Positions 11,765-26,265 are shown, counted from the first letter of the stretch. The stretch is DNA of 64,000 nucleotides from Macquaria australasica (GCA_005408345.1 SEMN01000120.1:124001-188000); one strand, 5' to 3'. Made by a program: numbers and translations. Notes: generated from the letters alone by a model not told the origin.

Positions 11765-14700
11765 ACATTAGAGAACTGATGCATGCATGTACAGCGGCTA
11801 ACTAAACGGCATTGCTACACTGGATGCTTCTGGAAAACCTACTGTAGATGATGCTGGTTGCCACGGTTACTTATACCAGAAGTACAGACTTGGACTGTTG
11901 GTGCGGTTGAAGCTAATACGTTAAGCGTAATGATCCAGGCCCTCATTCGGTGAATTATGTTATCGCCGCATCACAACATAAAGCATCATTATTTAGGCTG
12001 GATCTTTCTAGTGAACCGTGGAAAGAAAGAAAAGAAATATGACGCAGTTGTATCAGATAAAAACTGAACAGAAGCATCCTCCTTATGTCACAGTATTAGA
12101 AGCACCAACAGTGTATTGGAGGTGGATTACTGTGTTCTTTTGTTCCTCTAAAACAGAGCAACCTGCTCCCGGTGGCCCTGTTTTTGTGTTAAGTGGCTAA
12201 ATCAGCACACTTACGTCCCTGTTGTGATTCAAACCAGCTCTCCATAAATCAATTACATCTCAGTTGATAAGAGAGGGACCTGAAGCCCTAACAGCCACCC
12301 ATCAATCCACAAAGCCCGAGGACCTGGAACAAAGTGAGGAGGTCCATCAATCCCCATCGGGCCTGGGCTTAGGGATAAGTATTTAGACTCAAAGAGATGC
12401 TTCATTGATTTAGTTTTGCTCTCTCTGTTCTCTGCTCTCACAGGTACATTTCATTATCACACACACATATTACCATGTAAACCACAAGAAACAATGAAAA
12501 CAAATGAAGTGGATTATGGAAATGCGATCCATTGTCCGCTTTCTCACTCATAATGCCTCTTGCTTTTTTCAATTGTATACTTATAATATTTAATTCTGTT
12601 TTTTATACATGTATTATACAGGTTAACAGAACTGCTTCTATTGCTTATACTGTGTTACTGTCTGCACCTGTTACATTATTATCTTTGTGAGGGTTGCTGC
12701 TTGACAGCTGGAGAGTTAGTAGAAGAATAACTTTGGAAGGAATTTTGTTTGTGTTTGTTTTTCCTTTAGTGCTCATTACACCTCACCTGGAAAATAATCC
12801 TATTAGTCCTATTTTATTTTTTACTCCCATTTTGTCACATTAAACACTGTCCACAAAAAGCATTTGTCCATTTTGTATCTCATGAAATCAAAAAGACCTC
12901 CTCTGTGTCTGTGGTGATGCTGAGAATATGCAGATGGTACAAACCCGTTTTAAAGATGCACATGGCGTCATGCTGAGAAAAGAGGACCTTGTGTGCCTGA
13001 AGGCGCATTTCTCTACTAAATAAAACCCATCTGCCAATTCTGCAGGAAAGAAAATGCAAATCTGGCAAAATCCTGGAGGAAGGTTTATAAAAATTAAGCT
13101 CCTCTGTAAAAATCAAACTTTTAAAATGGAAAGGGGGTCTTTAGCAGGGAACAGCAGCTGTGCTTTGACAAGGATAGGAGAAAATTACAGACAAGGTGAT
13201 GGGATGAGGATGAGGAAGCAGCTCAATACAGAGAGAGGATTTGTGTGTAGACAAACCTGTTGTCAGTGCAGCCAGTGAAAAGAGGACAAGGACCTGAAGA
13301 AACAAAGATAGGGACAGTGGTGAACTTAACTGCAAGGGCTTTAATCGAGATAATGATCTGCCGGCTTCCTTTTGCAGTTTAGGAGAGAATAGGCTGAAGA
13401 GCTGCATCCTAATCTGATAAAGGAATATTAGAACAAAAGTCAATTAATTCCTTCCTGGCATCTGTGAGGCTTTTTTTCTAGTTAATATCGCATTACTTTA
13501 TGTGTACCATTAAATATGTAAATTATGAGCATGTATGCAGAGATTACTGATACAGCCATCATTTAAAATATAGATACATTCTGCAACATTAATACTCAAC
13601 TTAAACTTAAAATTAAATATCGAATGAAAGATCTGAGTGTCCAGAGTTGCCACCTGAACTTCAGTGAAGATAACTCGAAAAGGAGTAGGATGACTGGAAA
13701 TTATATTGAGCTACAATACACAAAAGTAAGACATACACAACCAACAGCTGGAGGATAACAGGGACGAGGAGGCTTTGGTGTCATGATACAGTATACTACA
13801 ATGCCTTTATGTGCCAGCAGTAAAGCAAATACATTGTCAAGAAGAGGCACGAAAATGTGCCAAAGCCATTCTCAAAGCATAACATGATATAGAAATGTGT
13901 AAGAAGGGAAAGGGGATTAGACATTTCTAAAATAGCAACTGGATTTATACTTAATAAAGCTTCAGAACAGCTACTAAATATATCTCATAGTGATATTGAG
14001 CATCAAAAATGAACTTTTCAGGAAGCTTTTACATGATCAAAAGCTCCAGAACAGCTACTATATGGACCTTGTGGTGAGATTGTTTTGTCAACTACTGTTT
14101 CCAAGATCAAAAACGAACTTTCAATTTTTTACAGACTTTATTTATAGTGGTGTGTGATATACAAGAAACAGACACGTAACATACACAGAGAATCACAGTT
14201 ACGGGTATTTTAATAGTTGTATAGTATAAGTATTGTGACAAGTTGGACATATAGTGCATGCTTTCTGGACGTAAATTTAATCTCCTCAGAGTTACTTGCA
14301 CTATAGTAAGCATTACGAGAGACCATGACTAAAAATGTTTTTTTCTGCAGAAAAGTAGTTGCCTTCATCTACAGAGGAGAACATCTCAGGTAAGACGGTG
14401 CAATATTAGACAAGCAAGAGTAAGGATTATCCCCTCAGATCTGTCACTGCCTGACTGGCTAAGTTATATTTGGTGCTGTGGTACAACACCCAGAGGCCTG
14501 TCTACTTTGTACTGTATACGAACGAGACCAGATATATTTGTAACATGTAGTAATATCTGTAAGAGTTCATCAGACCTCATATGTCATCTTCTACCATCAT
14601 GCTGACTACTCACTCGCTCTCTGTGAATATACAACTTTGAGGAAAGACTTTGAATGTTCCCCTTTGTATTTGTTAATTCTTCCATGAAAACAAAGTTAGA

Positions 14701-16764
14701 CCTTGTTCTTTTCTTATACTTTCTGTTCTTGCAATTCATTGAACAGAAAATACGCCTTCTTTCTTTCATCTGTTTGTTTTGTTAGCAAATACTTCATCAG
14801 CAGTTCAGTAGTTTATGTGATTGCTTCACAGAAGAAGAAACTGCTTACTATTGATTCACATTTTTATTGGGTTATATACCAAATGAAACTGAAGCAAAAC
14901 ACAACTTGTGGTCTGAGGAGATTTGAGAAATTATAAATCATGGTAATACCACTGGAAGGGGTTTTTCTCAGAAGTTAGCAAACACAGACTAACATTGCTA
15001 AAAAAAACTGTTCTAAATCTTTATTTCCTTTGTGTTAGATAAATTGTAAGAACAGCGAAAAGTCCAAATGACAACATCCACATCACACAGAAGTTAGGTA
15101 TTTGTATGACTCACAGCTTCTTGTGATACTGTGTGGTCCAATAATTCAGCATACAAACTGCTTCATTTAAACTTAAACAGATCAGACGCTTTCACGTCGT
15201 CATTTTTCACAGATGATCTCGGCAGCTGTTTATGCTCATTTCATACAACTCACACAATCATTTTTTAGTACACAAATACATTCAGCAACCACATTTACTG
15301 TTGAAATTGTAAACACATTTGCCTGATTATCATAATCATAGTGAGGTCATAATTGAAGTAAGCAGTTGATGCACTTAGACTTCTGTTTAATATTTCCATG
15401 AAAATGTGTAGAATAGAAGCCGTGATGTGTGTATTTAAATATTAAATGTGGGAGATGAATGGAAAGAGATTTAAAATGATAGAAATAATTTAATATTACA
15501 ATAAATATTACATTTCACAAGGTGGGAACTGGTCCTTATCAGAGATGCAGGCTGTGTGGGTACTTACACACAGTACGTTTTCACAACTTCCCACAAGTGG
15601 AAGCGAAGCACCAGTGTATGAGTCGTAGCAGCTTGTGTAAAATACTGTTACTAGCTAGTTTAGATTTAGTAAATCAGTTTGAAACTAGCTAGTAGTTAAG
15701 AACGTAGGAAGGACTTTATACACAAACCTAGCCTTGAATTTACGAATAGCTGGTGCAACACAATCCTGGTGAGCAGGATTCCCCCATATGACCCTCTACT
15801 CCCCCACCCTCACCTACCACCACCACCACCAGGCTCCTGCAGGGATAAACTAAAGGAAGCAGGAGACTCAGTTATGATTATACTGTATATATTATAAAAT
15901 GGGGAGGTAGAGTTGTGAACTAGCCCTAAATTCCTATCAAATCCCCTACAAACACAGCCAGACTAGGTTGACATAATTATTATAATCTCTGTGTATATTA
16001 ACAAATCTTTCCATCTATTAAACTCACTGACTATGAGGCAATAGGGAATCCATTTCATAAAGCAGAGGCACTAAATAGCAACAGCAAATACTGGATGCCT
16101 GCAGAGCCCTCTGGTTTCCACAGTAACTAAAACCAAAAATAGAAACCCACACCAGCGGCCATTCAACATTCAATCCCCTGTGATAATACACAATTCTATT
16201 TATACCCTCTAATAGGGAAATGCTCCCATGTATAAATGCATCTGTCCAATTACTGAAAAGATGGACATCATGGTCCAATTATATGTTCACACCTCTGACT
16301 CTTTCTTTGTGCTACTGGTCCTTACAGAGTGAAAACTGAATCCAATTTATGATACAGTAATACTGAAGATATTACACATGTGTAAGACACTTCTAGTGAG
16401 AACTTAGACTGGATTACTAGATAAATTGGATAGCGTTTGACCTGTGAGTTTGCGTGTGAATAGCTGCATTGTTTCTAAAGGTCGTAACATAGAAATGCTG
16501 CCTTATATGTTAATGACATAAAGTCAGATGGTCGATCTGCTTTGAGAATATACAATTCCTGTGTCACAGTGTTCACTTGTGTTACCATATTCAGATTTTG
16601 CAGTATTGAGTACGATCTGTTTTCAAATGTGGCTCATAGCCGTCCCTTTGCATTTACGATAGCCTCTTAACTTTCAGGGCATAGTGAAGGCATTTTAAAT
16701 GTTTCCCAGTTTCCCAGTGTATATAGTTTTCCAACCCTGCCGCTCTTGAACACCAGTCTCAAAT

Positions 16765-17101
16765 GATTAGTAGATTAATCGACTTGTGGAGCCACAGAAA
16801 ATGTATTTGCAACTATTTTAATAATCAGTTGATTGTTGAAGTAATTTTTCAAGCATAAATATCAAATATTCTCTTATTCCAGCTTCTCCAGTGAGAGGAT
16901 TTTCTGCTTTACTTTGTCTTATGTGATAGTAAAATGACTAACTTTGGGTTTTGGGCTGCTGGTCAGGTAAAACAAGAAATCTGAAGACATCACATGGCAC
17001 CAGGAAATTATGAAGGGCATTTTTCACCATTTTATGTCATTGTCGAACAAATAATTGGCAGATTAATTGATAATTTCAATAATTGTTAGTTGCAGCACTG
17101 A
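16765..17101. repeat. copy of the AGGGCTGCAACTAA-family short DNA element
   Basis: This copy shares with the copies at 25937, 44899 and elsewhere a gattaatcg start, a tcttatgtgatagtaaaatgactaactttgggttttgg block, an aaaacaag block and a ttagttgcagcactga end, the counterpart of the inverted terminus. Its left end is degraded, so no target duplication can be read. It is noncoding. Confidence 0.55.
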
Positions 17102-18729
17102 TCACAACTTTGATTCATTAAGATCCCCAAATATTTAGAATTTTAAATAATGACCTTTCTCCCAGAAGGAGATAAGGGCAGCAAAACACAGTTTCTTCTT
17201 TTGGATCTCTTTAAAATCCCACTTTTGAAAATTAGTTTGTAGGTGATTCTTCTGCTGTTTTGCTCTCTTTGCTTGCTTACTATCTAATTGTGTTTTAATT
17301 TTTTGTTTTCATTATTAAAAGCACATGATCATCATCAACATAATTACAGTTGCCAAAAGCTCTGCGTGCATCAGCCGATTTTCTCCTTAATGGGTTGTCA
17401 GACATTTCAAATTACCTCTTAATGCACAGGTTTTCTGCAGTGTTTTCACTGTGATCTGAGTTGTCATAGTCTACAACATTATCTCATTATCTCTCGTGGT
17501 ATATGTTCACTCCTGTCGCCTCATCCCAAACCAAAAAGAGCCCCACAGATATGTAAATACAATGATTTAGCAGCAGAGTTGCTGGATTTCTGACTTTTCT
17601 GTAATATTCATATGATTTAAATGTTAAAATATTGACAGATTTCTCAGGTATGAATCTTCTCAAAATCAAAAAGCCACAGGCCATTGGCCATCTGTCATAC
17701 ACATTTTAGTCAGAGGCCGACAAACATATCTATAAAAATATTTTACAGATATAAATATTTGATTTTATTTCATATAATGGCTATTACACAGTTGGCTACA
17801 TCTTAACATCAATATGCTATTAGGTCGTAATGAGGATATGGTCTTTTACGAATCTGGTCTGGTGTTTGGCATTTTTCATCATATGTTGCATCATTATAAA
17901 ATTCCTACTATATTGCACATATTTGTTAAAAAAAATAGTTCTCTTGTTACTTTATATGTTGTATTTGTAATGAATTTGTTAGTTTATTAGTTATCGGTAT
18001 ATATATCATAGCGTTCCTGTTGGTTTTCGTTATATAACAATCAAGTGAAAGAGTTTTCCTGTACCTAAGATGAGCTGCCTGACTCATTTCAGCTGCTTTG
18101 CAGTTTTTATCACCATCAACCAACACAGCAAGTGTGCTGCCTTCCCGCTGTGTCGGAAAATCGTAATGTTTATTAGAATGCGCATTAACAACCACATTAA
18201 GTGCCAAATAACACCGCAATGGGGTGAAACTGATAAGCTAACAGTTGCCAGAAGAGGGCGTTTAGGCCAAAAAGAAACAAATGGCTTCCTGAGGTCAACT
18301 GATGAAGAGCGCAGCATTAATAACGTTTGTGCCTCCCTTTTCTTCCTCATCTTAAACTGACTGAACTCACTGATGCCGTGAGGCAGCAACTCAACATTAC
18401 TGGTGCGGGATTAAGTTACTCTTAAACGTGAATTGCCACCAAAAAAAAAGCTATGTTTTTAAAGACTGACTTCGTTTCCGGTCAAAGTGATGGCAACTGT
18501 GCGTCAAGATGTGTGAAATTGAATAATTGCTATTTAGGGGGAGCACTTGAAGGCACCATCGGTACTGCAGCCGCCAACGGTGCCGCTGTCTGACGATGGT
18601 GGACTGGAAAGACGGAAAGACGGTGTAACTTGATCAGTGCCCGTTTATATCGCTAAAGCCAGGTTACACGTTTATTTAGCTTTAGCTAGTCATACAGCGG
18701 GGTTTTTTTTGATTTTTTGTTTTTAAATA

Positions 18730-21700
18730 ATGGAGGACGACTGTGTTTGCGAGTACGACTCGACCTGGGACACGGAGAGCGACGGAGACGAGCCGGCCGG
18801 AGAGAGCCAGACCCGTCGGTCATGTCAGGACAAAAACAGATCCGGCTGGTCTCTGACTGTACGTGCCTTCGTTATCACTAAGCCGAAACCATAACTTACC
18901 TGAATCGTATCCTGGCGTGGGGTGTGTTGACTTGTAACCCGTTGCTTTTTTGCACCCGGCCGGCCGTTTGCTATAATTGCCATGACTGGAAGGCTAACGA
19001 TAGCTTTCTGCCTCTCTGCTGCATGCTGGCTAACTAGCCTTAGCTAGCCGCTGACACCCGCTTACTTTTGAGGGGTTATAAGTCGCTGGCGTTAGTTTAA
19101 AAAAAAATATATATATATATGTTGGGCTGCTTATGTTGATTGCTATACATAGCTTGTAATTCATAGTTAAAATGAAACGTTTTAATTAAGTGTTGAGCCC
19201 TTTTTTGCGGGAGCAGGAAGTGGATTAGCTTGGCCTTACAGATGTCAGTTTGCCCGACGTTGTGCCAGCTTTCTGCTGTCACCAGAAACACTGCAGGTCG
19301 TGGCACCAGCAGCAAAGATAACACGACGCGTCCTGGTTGTTGTGAATTAAGACGCATCGGCTCCATTAATGTTACTCCCCCCCCCCCCACACACACACAC
19401 ACAGTTTATAAAACGGTGAGACGTTTGAGGCAGGTTAATTTCACTTTCACTTTTATTTGCAGTGGCATCACACGTCCAGAAACATGAGGGCAGCAAAGGA
19501 CATGCAAAACTACAGAAGACGATATCCGGTATGTAACATTTCAATTAATCCAACAAAAAAAACATCTTGTCTGTCACAACTGAGAGGTCAAATTAAGCTT
19601 TTTTGTTTGTTTGTTGTTTTTTGACAGAATCTTACAGATGACGAGTGCTCAGAAGACAAAATGAGCAATTTGCAGTTTTATCTCAATAAATTCCCCTCCG
19701 CTCCTGATGGTAATGTATTTAGACCTTCTTACAAGATATTTTAAGTGTGTTGGGAAAAGTCTGCGTGTAGTGACATGGTGCTTTCTTTATCATTTGGCAC
19801 AGATGTCTACATTGAATCATTTCTTAAGGAATGGAAAAATGACTACAAAAGACTGGAGAGAGTTCACTCCTACATTCAGTGGTATGTATTTTGTTTTAGG
19901 GCTTGTGTATGTTTTGGCTGCGTCCTGTCTGAGGTTACGAAGTTAATGTCATCTTATTCTGGTGACCTTGTAGGTAGAAGCATACTCTTGATTAGCAAAA
20001 TGTGCGCTCAAAGATCTGCTGTATTGCTAATGTCTGCTACACCGTTGCCTGCTTCAGGTAAGGGGGGGTTAAATGAAAAGCACTGCTAACAAGCAACTAC
20101 CAGTAAAGAAGTCAGTAGTTTACTGCTTTCTTTTAAAGCACTTTTTAGTGATAGAATGAATGCGTTGTTTAAGTACTCTGCTCAAGCTCTTTATTACAAA
20201 TGAAAAGAAAATGCACTGGCTACTGGTTTGATAGATTTATGAATGATCTCTCCACATTTTATTTTTCAAAATGTAGAAATGAACCTCCAAACAACGTGGT
20301 TGCTTACTTTCCATCTGCCTAAATCACAGCTTTCTCGTCTCAGCTGTCACTTGTACTCATTTGAAAAAAAGTGAAGCAATGATTAATTTTACACTAAATT
20401 CCACTGATACGCAGACGGATATCATGTTGACAGTGTTGAGCTTTGATTGCTGATTCGAGACGGTTTATTAGAGGGATGTATGTTGTAAAATCATAGGGCT
20501 TCAGAGTTGTATGTGGTGTTTTTATGGGATGAAGCACCAAGAGCATGTTTTATGTTGTGGTTACGAACAGTTGCAGGGACAGCCGACATTATCTTCATTG
20601 AATTAGAGTATAGTTTCATTAGATGCCAATTGGTTTCACGTTGTTTCTCTCTTGAATCTGTTGCCATTGTAAGGCTGTTTCCACTGCGAGAGCCAGGGGT
20701 CAATTACATGGCTTCAGAACTCACCAAGAAGGAAATTGAGGTAAGTGTATCATAGGAAACAAGTCTTTAAATGAACTCTCCGAACAGTTTATTGTGCAGA
20801 ATTTGGTTGTCAACAGCGATTTGCAATTTCTGGCACAACATACAGCGACACAACAAATTTTACCTTACAGAATCGAATGTGTATTTTAGATGCTATAGCT
20901 AAAGATGCATCATATTAGAAAGGCTCCAAACGCCATGTTGATTCACCCAAAAAATTGGAACAGCTGTCATAGCTTCTCTATAAATTCTTTCTAAAACAAG
21001 CTACAGACAGTGAGAGCATTGGCGTCGTTGCGGTGTAGTGGTTTAAAACACTTACACCTTTTGTTACATGTCATCCTTCCTCTCTGTCCTCTCATTTCCT
21101 GTCACCTCTGTACTGAGCATTATCAAAATTAAGTCAAAATTAAACCAAAAACTACTTAAACTGAGGTTGAAAGCTGCATATCTCCTAAAAATTAGCACTA
21201 GCCTAAATAAAAACCTCTCCCATCTTCAAAATTCATTTTAACATTCTCAGGTAGTCTAACTATGTCATCGTGGAGAGTAATGAGTCAAAGCAGAATATTT
21301 CTTAATTGTTGACCCCCACCAGTCTGACCTACTCTTCAATACCTGTTACCAACCTTTCCACACTTTTTCGTGCATTGCAAGACATGAGTAAGCACATTGG
21401 TTATCAAGCAAACAGAGAAAATATTTTAATGTTTGGGGAAACTTTTGTTCCAAAACATTCGGCTATTTCCATATCGACCTTGCAGACAGGAATATTTTAA
21501 CCCTTAACTGTACCAAAAGCTGGCTAGCTAGAAATGAAAACCAATTGGATACCCTGAACATGTTGAATTTCATGTATTTATTTACATTTTTAGTGTTAGT
21601 GTTATGTGGAAGTTGTTGAAATGTCCTACATTTAGTTTTTCCCACTGTATATGCTCACCAGGCCTTCAAGAAGAATGAGGATGCCAAAAGGAGACTAGTC

Positions 21701-22982
21701 GAGTCCTATGAACTCATGTTGGGCTTCTATGGCATCCGTTTGGTCAACAAAGAGACGGGTGAAGTGAAACGTGCAGAAAACTGGAAGGAGCGATTTGGAA
21801 ACCTGGAGCGGTGAATATTTAAATATTCTCTTGTAAGCGGAGATACGTACTTTTTTTCTTTGTAATTTCAGCTTCAACTGTCTCATCTCTCGCAGGAATA
21901 TGCACAACAACCTGCGCATCACTCGCATCCTGAAGAGCCTCGGAGAGCTGGGCTTTGAGCGCTACCAGGCCCCACTTGTGCACTTCTTTCTTGAAGAGAC
22001 TCTCGTCAAGAAGACCCTTAGCAGTGTGAAACGCAGCGTGCTTGACTACTTCCTGTTTGCTGTCCTGGACAAGCAGAAACGTCAGGAGCTTTTGCGCTTT
22101 GCCTACCGTAACTTTGAACCAAAGGATAAGTTTGTGTGGTGTCCCAGAAGGATTCAGAAACAATTCAGGAAGGCGGAGAAAAGATCTGATGCTGTTGGGA
22201 ATGGAGATGGAAAAGATGAAGTGTATTCACGGGGTAAAAGCAAAGATGGAGAAGCAGTTGTGCAACAAAAAGAGGATGGACTGGATAACGTTTCAAAGGC
22301 TCAGAAAGGAACTGGTAAAACGGCAAGCAAACTGTCTGAGGCATCCCCTGAGCCAAAACCAGACGCTGAGGCTGTCGGAAATGGAAATGCAGAGGCTGAG
22401 TCTAATAATGAAATTTTGGGGAATGGAAATGACTCTGTAGATGATGTTGATGAAATGGATCAGTCGCCCACTTCTGACACTGTGACGGCAAAAAGCGAGC
22501 CCTGTGCGGACAGTGAGCACAAATTTACCAACAGCTCAAAGGACACCATCCAGAAACCAGACAACATTATGAAAACAGATGGGGACATAGACACTGAAAA
22601 TCCATCGAAGAAGAAGAGAGAAGATAACAAGGTGCTGCCAAGCAACGGCTCTGCTGGGGACTTCGCCAGTGGGCAGATGGAGGAAAAAGCTGGTGCTAAT
22701 AAAGCCACTGGTCAAACGAGCCCGTCAGCGCAAACCCCCCATAAGACTTCAAAACATTCCCCCAGTCTTTCTTTGGGAAGGGAGGAAAAAATCCCAAGGA
22801 CTGATTTTAATCCAGATGAAAAGGAAGAGGAAGAAACGTCGCAGGCAAATGTGTCGGCAGCAAATGGGTCACTGACTAGCACCGACAAAGGTGTGGATGA
22901 ACAGACAAATGGGAAGAAGTCGGAAGATATAGATATGGAATCAAACCCCTCAAGCTCAGATCAAAATGTGGGGAATTCGTGA
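18730..22982 (+). CDS. ogfr: opioid growth factor receptor
   Basis: Seven exons: 18730-18858, 19463-19528, 19628-19709, 19803-19881, 20674-20740, 21662-21810 and 21896-22982. All join in phase to give 552 residues. In mammals OGFR binds Met-enkephalin at the nuclear envelope and restrains cell proliferation; it is not a seven-helix receptor. The conserved OGFR N-terminal region spans about residues 50-255 and includes NMRAAKDMQNYRRRYP, the acidic Asn-Leu-rich stretch NLQFYLNKFPSAPD, YIQWLFPLREPGVN, LMLGFYGIRL, NNLRITRILKSLGELGFE, and FVWCPRRIQKQFRKAEK, a basic nuclear-targeting-like segment. The remaining 290 residues are acidic, Ser/Thr-rich and apparently disordered. The start is fixed by an in-frame TAA six bases upstream. 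The tandem 20-residue repeats known in the mammalian C-terminus are not visible. The plus-strand partner downstream is col9a3, as in human. Confidence 0.96.
19377..19402. repeat. C run followed by (CA)n in ogfr intron 1
   Basis: Twelve C residues (19377-19388) run into a short AC dinucleotide tract 60 bases before the exon 2 acceptor at 19462. It may lengthen the pyrimidine-rich tract, but it is not the branch-site region. Confidence 0.85.
21020..21115 (+). repeat. fragment of a dispersed teleost repeat in ogfr intron 5
   Basis: The words ggtgtagtggttta and acatgtcatccttcctctctgtcctctcatttcctgtcacc match a short repeat widespread in fish genomes. An inverted relative appears at about 45370-45480. 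The family name is uncertain. Confidence 0.3.
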
Positions 22983-23394
22983 ATAAACTGGATGATTGGA
23001 GAAAATACATTAATTTTAGCTTAAATGAAATGTAATATAGGGAGAGAGAATGACTTCGAAAGACTTTTTGGGCCTTATTTCTACTATATTTAATGTTCAG
23101 ATATTGATTCTTTTCACTTTGAAGGAGTATATGAATTCATTAACTTCCTAAATTTGGGGCTGGATGTGACAATATTAAAGAGTAAGGCTGGTGATATTCT
23201 GTATTTTTGTTATTGTCATCAAATCCCATGAGATGCTCAAAACCAACTGAAGACTCGACGGACTGCTGCGACCTGCAAAGCGAGGGTCAGGTGACCGACG
23301 GAGACAGCCGAAGGTGTCGGCAGGCTAATTTTCGCTAGCCTTGCTAGCTTGTCTACTAGCACATAGCTCAACTTTCCTTGGAAATTTAGTAAAA

Positions 23395-23685
23395 CGTATT
23401 CATTATCGATTAATTGCAGATTATTTTCACGATTAATTGTTTGGTCTATAAAATGTCAAAAAACAAAAAAAAATGCTCATCACAATTTCCCAGAGAACAA
23501 AGAGACGTCTTCACATTGCTTCTTTTGTCCAACCAACAGTCCAAAATCCAAAGACTCTATTTACTATCATAAATGACAAAGAAAAGCAGCACATCCACAC
23601 ATTTAAGAAGCTGGAACTAGCAAATGTTGGACATTTTTGCTTTAAAAATGATTGAAAAGATTTATCGATAATCAGAATATTTAAA
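23395..23685. repeat. copy of the AGGGCTGCAACTAA-family element
   Basis: Recognised by tatcgattaattgcagattattttcacgattaattg, ttggtctataaaatgtc, an aacagtccaaaatcc block and tttatcgataatc near the right end. Both terminal boxes are missing or worn. It is noncoding. Confidence 0.5.
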
Positions 23686-25936
23686 TAGGGAAAAACTGCG
23701 AAGCGTGTTAATGAACCTGCTGCGTCTTATTCTTTCACCTTTATTTAGTTCTGACAAACTGTGATTTGAGCAGTGTAAAAGATTTTGAAATGTAAACACC
23801 ATCATGAGAGAGACAAACTGAAGACTTGTAGCAAACAAACCTGACAGTATCCATTATGGATATTCATGCAAACAACTTCTAGTTAATCATATTTTGAAAA
23901 CCTCATAAAAGGATCATTTCAATAAAGGTTGCATTTAAATTATAACAGTTGTATTATCACAGAAGTTTTGCCCTGATTCTTTAATGTGTGGAGACCTCCA
24001 CCAGCTCTGTGATGATGAGAGTGTACAGCTCTCTGCTGTTGTATTTAAAGGACAACAAATGCAATTCTCAATAATCAATTCGTACTGAAATGTGTCCATT
24101 GTAACATTTTAAATAAAAGAAAATCACAAAACATCATTAAACTCGCAGTTAATAGCGGTCAGCCGACAGTAAGCATGCTGCAGGTCGTAGCCTTCCGTTG
24201 AGTGTCTCTCCAAAACCAACAGTGTGTTAGTCCATCAGTACTTTCTGACTTCCCTACCCTGTCTGTGGCTCTCGGCTCCGAGGATATTAGTTCTTATTGA
24301 AGACGTGAATCTTTAAAAACGGGTCACAACTATAAAGTGGCTGAAAAGGCTAAATAATTTTACAGCAGTTAACTAGTTTATATCAAATGTAGCTCAAACA
24401 GGACAGTGTTTTTTGGGGGGGACTATTTTCAGCCGGGGATTTGGAGAGTTTACAGCAGCAGGACAGTGTATGTGGGATTGACTCAAAATAAACTGCAGTG
24501 CCTGTGTTTATTGTAGTGAAGGAACATGTCAGCCGGTGCAACAGTGTGTCTCACTGGTGTGCTTTATATATCAGGCTGGAGTGGGATGAGTGGTGAGTCT
24601 CATTGGATTTGGAATATGAAAAATATAGAATATTACCAGACAGCACTATAATTTATGTTTATAAGTGAAATTATGGTTTCAGCATTTTTAACACCTTAAT
24701 ATTTTCACAATTGAACCTTTTTTTCTTTTCTGTATTGCACTGAAAAATAACTAAATGGAAGAGGTTTTTTTTTTTTTCTTGGGCTGTTTTTGTGAGTAAA
24801 AGCCTTCTGTACTGGTTTGTGTTTCTGCTGGACGCTGCTGTTCAAATGGATTTAAGACTGAATGTCACTTAAGTTATATCTCAATAATGTTGCACAGTCT
24901 GTATGTTTTCATGCAGATTTGGGAAGTAGACTTTTGAACAACTGACAGGCCTTGCCAAAAATGTGATAAGACTGGTTGATTGTACAATATGTGTGTCTTC
25001 TCGGCAGAACTGATAAAGCTTTGGCTCTAATTTGAAGTCGCTGTATGTTAATTTGACATGGGTGCAGTCCATGAAAATTTACAAGCCAGGGTGATTATAC
25101 TGATACATCTTTTTATATTTGCACTTAGTTTTCACTATTAATCGTTGAAGTTATGGTATTTACACGATGAAATGGTAATAACTTTACAAAAGTTCTGAAT
25201 TCTTTATATATGACTTTTTTTCCCCCAACTAAATATCTGGCTGTTGACGAAACAGAATAAAGTTATACTATTTTTTGATGCTTTTATGAAATGAATCTGT
25301 GTTTAGCCAAAGCCCCGTTATAGTTTATTAAATTGCAATTCTCTTGGATAACACTGTGGTAGATGTCAGCTTTTGCTGCTACTCCTGAGACGCTTCTTTG
25401 ATTTACCAGTGCAGCAGCATATAGCCAGAAATATCAGGCTGTTTATTTTTTCCAGCAAACAGACTAGAGTCTCAGTGAAGTGACATGACTCACAACGGAG
25501 GGAAGAAAAAACATGTTAGAGATATTGATGCAACACAATTTGTTCAGGCCTCAGGATCAGTGTGGAGTCGGCGGTGTGATTAAGGACAGTAAAAAATATA
25601 TATATATACATATACCGTTGGAGTTTGAGCTTGACGTTTGTTATTGCATTGTCTATGCCAGCCTATATCTTTAGAGCTACCCATTCCCTGTTTGGAACAT
25701 TAAAATAAAATGTTTAACACTTTTTGTTGACTTATTTTAAGTTAAGATCAAGAGTAGTGCTCAGATTGTGCTTGTCCTCCATCACAGAGGAAGTGGATAT
25801 TTGAGTCATTTCTGGGCTTTTTTTAAATCTCCATTTAATTTTTTAATAATCAAAACTATTGCTCTTTTATGTAGATTTTTGTGGTGAAGATATTTGCACT
25901 TGTGTCCCACAGTATGATGATGTGCTCTGTCTGGGG

Positions 25937-26265
25937 TAGTGCTGAAACAATAAGTCATTAATCGGCAAGTATTTTGATAGGCATAATGGAATATTCAAGC
26001 ACAAATACCAAAGATTCACTTGTTCAACCAACTATATTGAGAGATCTGCTGCTTTTTTTGTCTTATGTGACAGTAAACTGGCTATCTTTGGGTTTTGGAC
26101 TCTTTATCGGACAAAACAAGACGTTTTGAAGACACCATCTTGGGCTTCAGGTAATTGTCATGAAGTAAATTTTGATTTTTCAGTATTTTCTGTCATTTTA
26201 CAGATCAAACTGAAAATAATTTACAAATGAATTGATAATTAAATGATTCGTTAGTTGCAGCCCTA
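25937..26265. mobile_element. short non-autonomous DNA transposon (hAT-like) with 8-bp target duplication
   Basis: The element begins TAGTGCTGAAACAATAAG and ends TTAGTTGCAGCCCTA, imperfect inverted termini of the family TAGGGCTGCAACTAA. It is flanked by gtctgggg (25929-25936) and gtctgagg (26266-26273), an 8-bp direct repeat with one mismatch. The 329 bases have no coding capacity, so any mobility needed a transposase from elsewhere. An 8-bp duplication is characteristic of the hAT superfamily. Confidence 0.75.

Larger units (their letters stand above)
10624..18729. other. divergent intergenic region between kcnk15 and ogfr
   Basis: The region lies between the start of kcnk15 (minus) and the start of ogfr (plus), so both promoters should be in it. 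The kcnk15 5' flank at about 10624-10870 is relatively rich in CG dinucleotides. The ogfr flank at about 18470-18729 also has scattered CG and no clear TATA box. No coding exon is supported in between; open frames are short and without motifs. The rest is AT-rich DNA with one long TG microsatellite and one dispersed element near 16.8 kb. Confidence 0.55.

Noticed and set aside
18070..18389. Open frames of 90-101 codons on both strands upstream of ogfr
   Set aside because: No motif, no conserved splice sites, and both strands are open over the same stretch. This is probably chance in promoter-proximal DNA.
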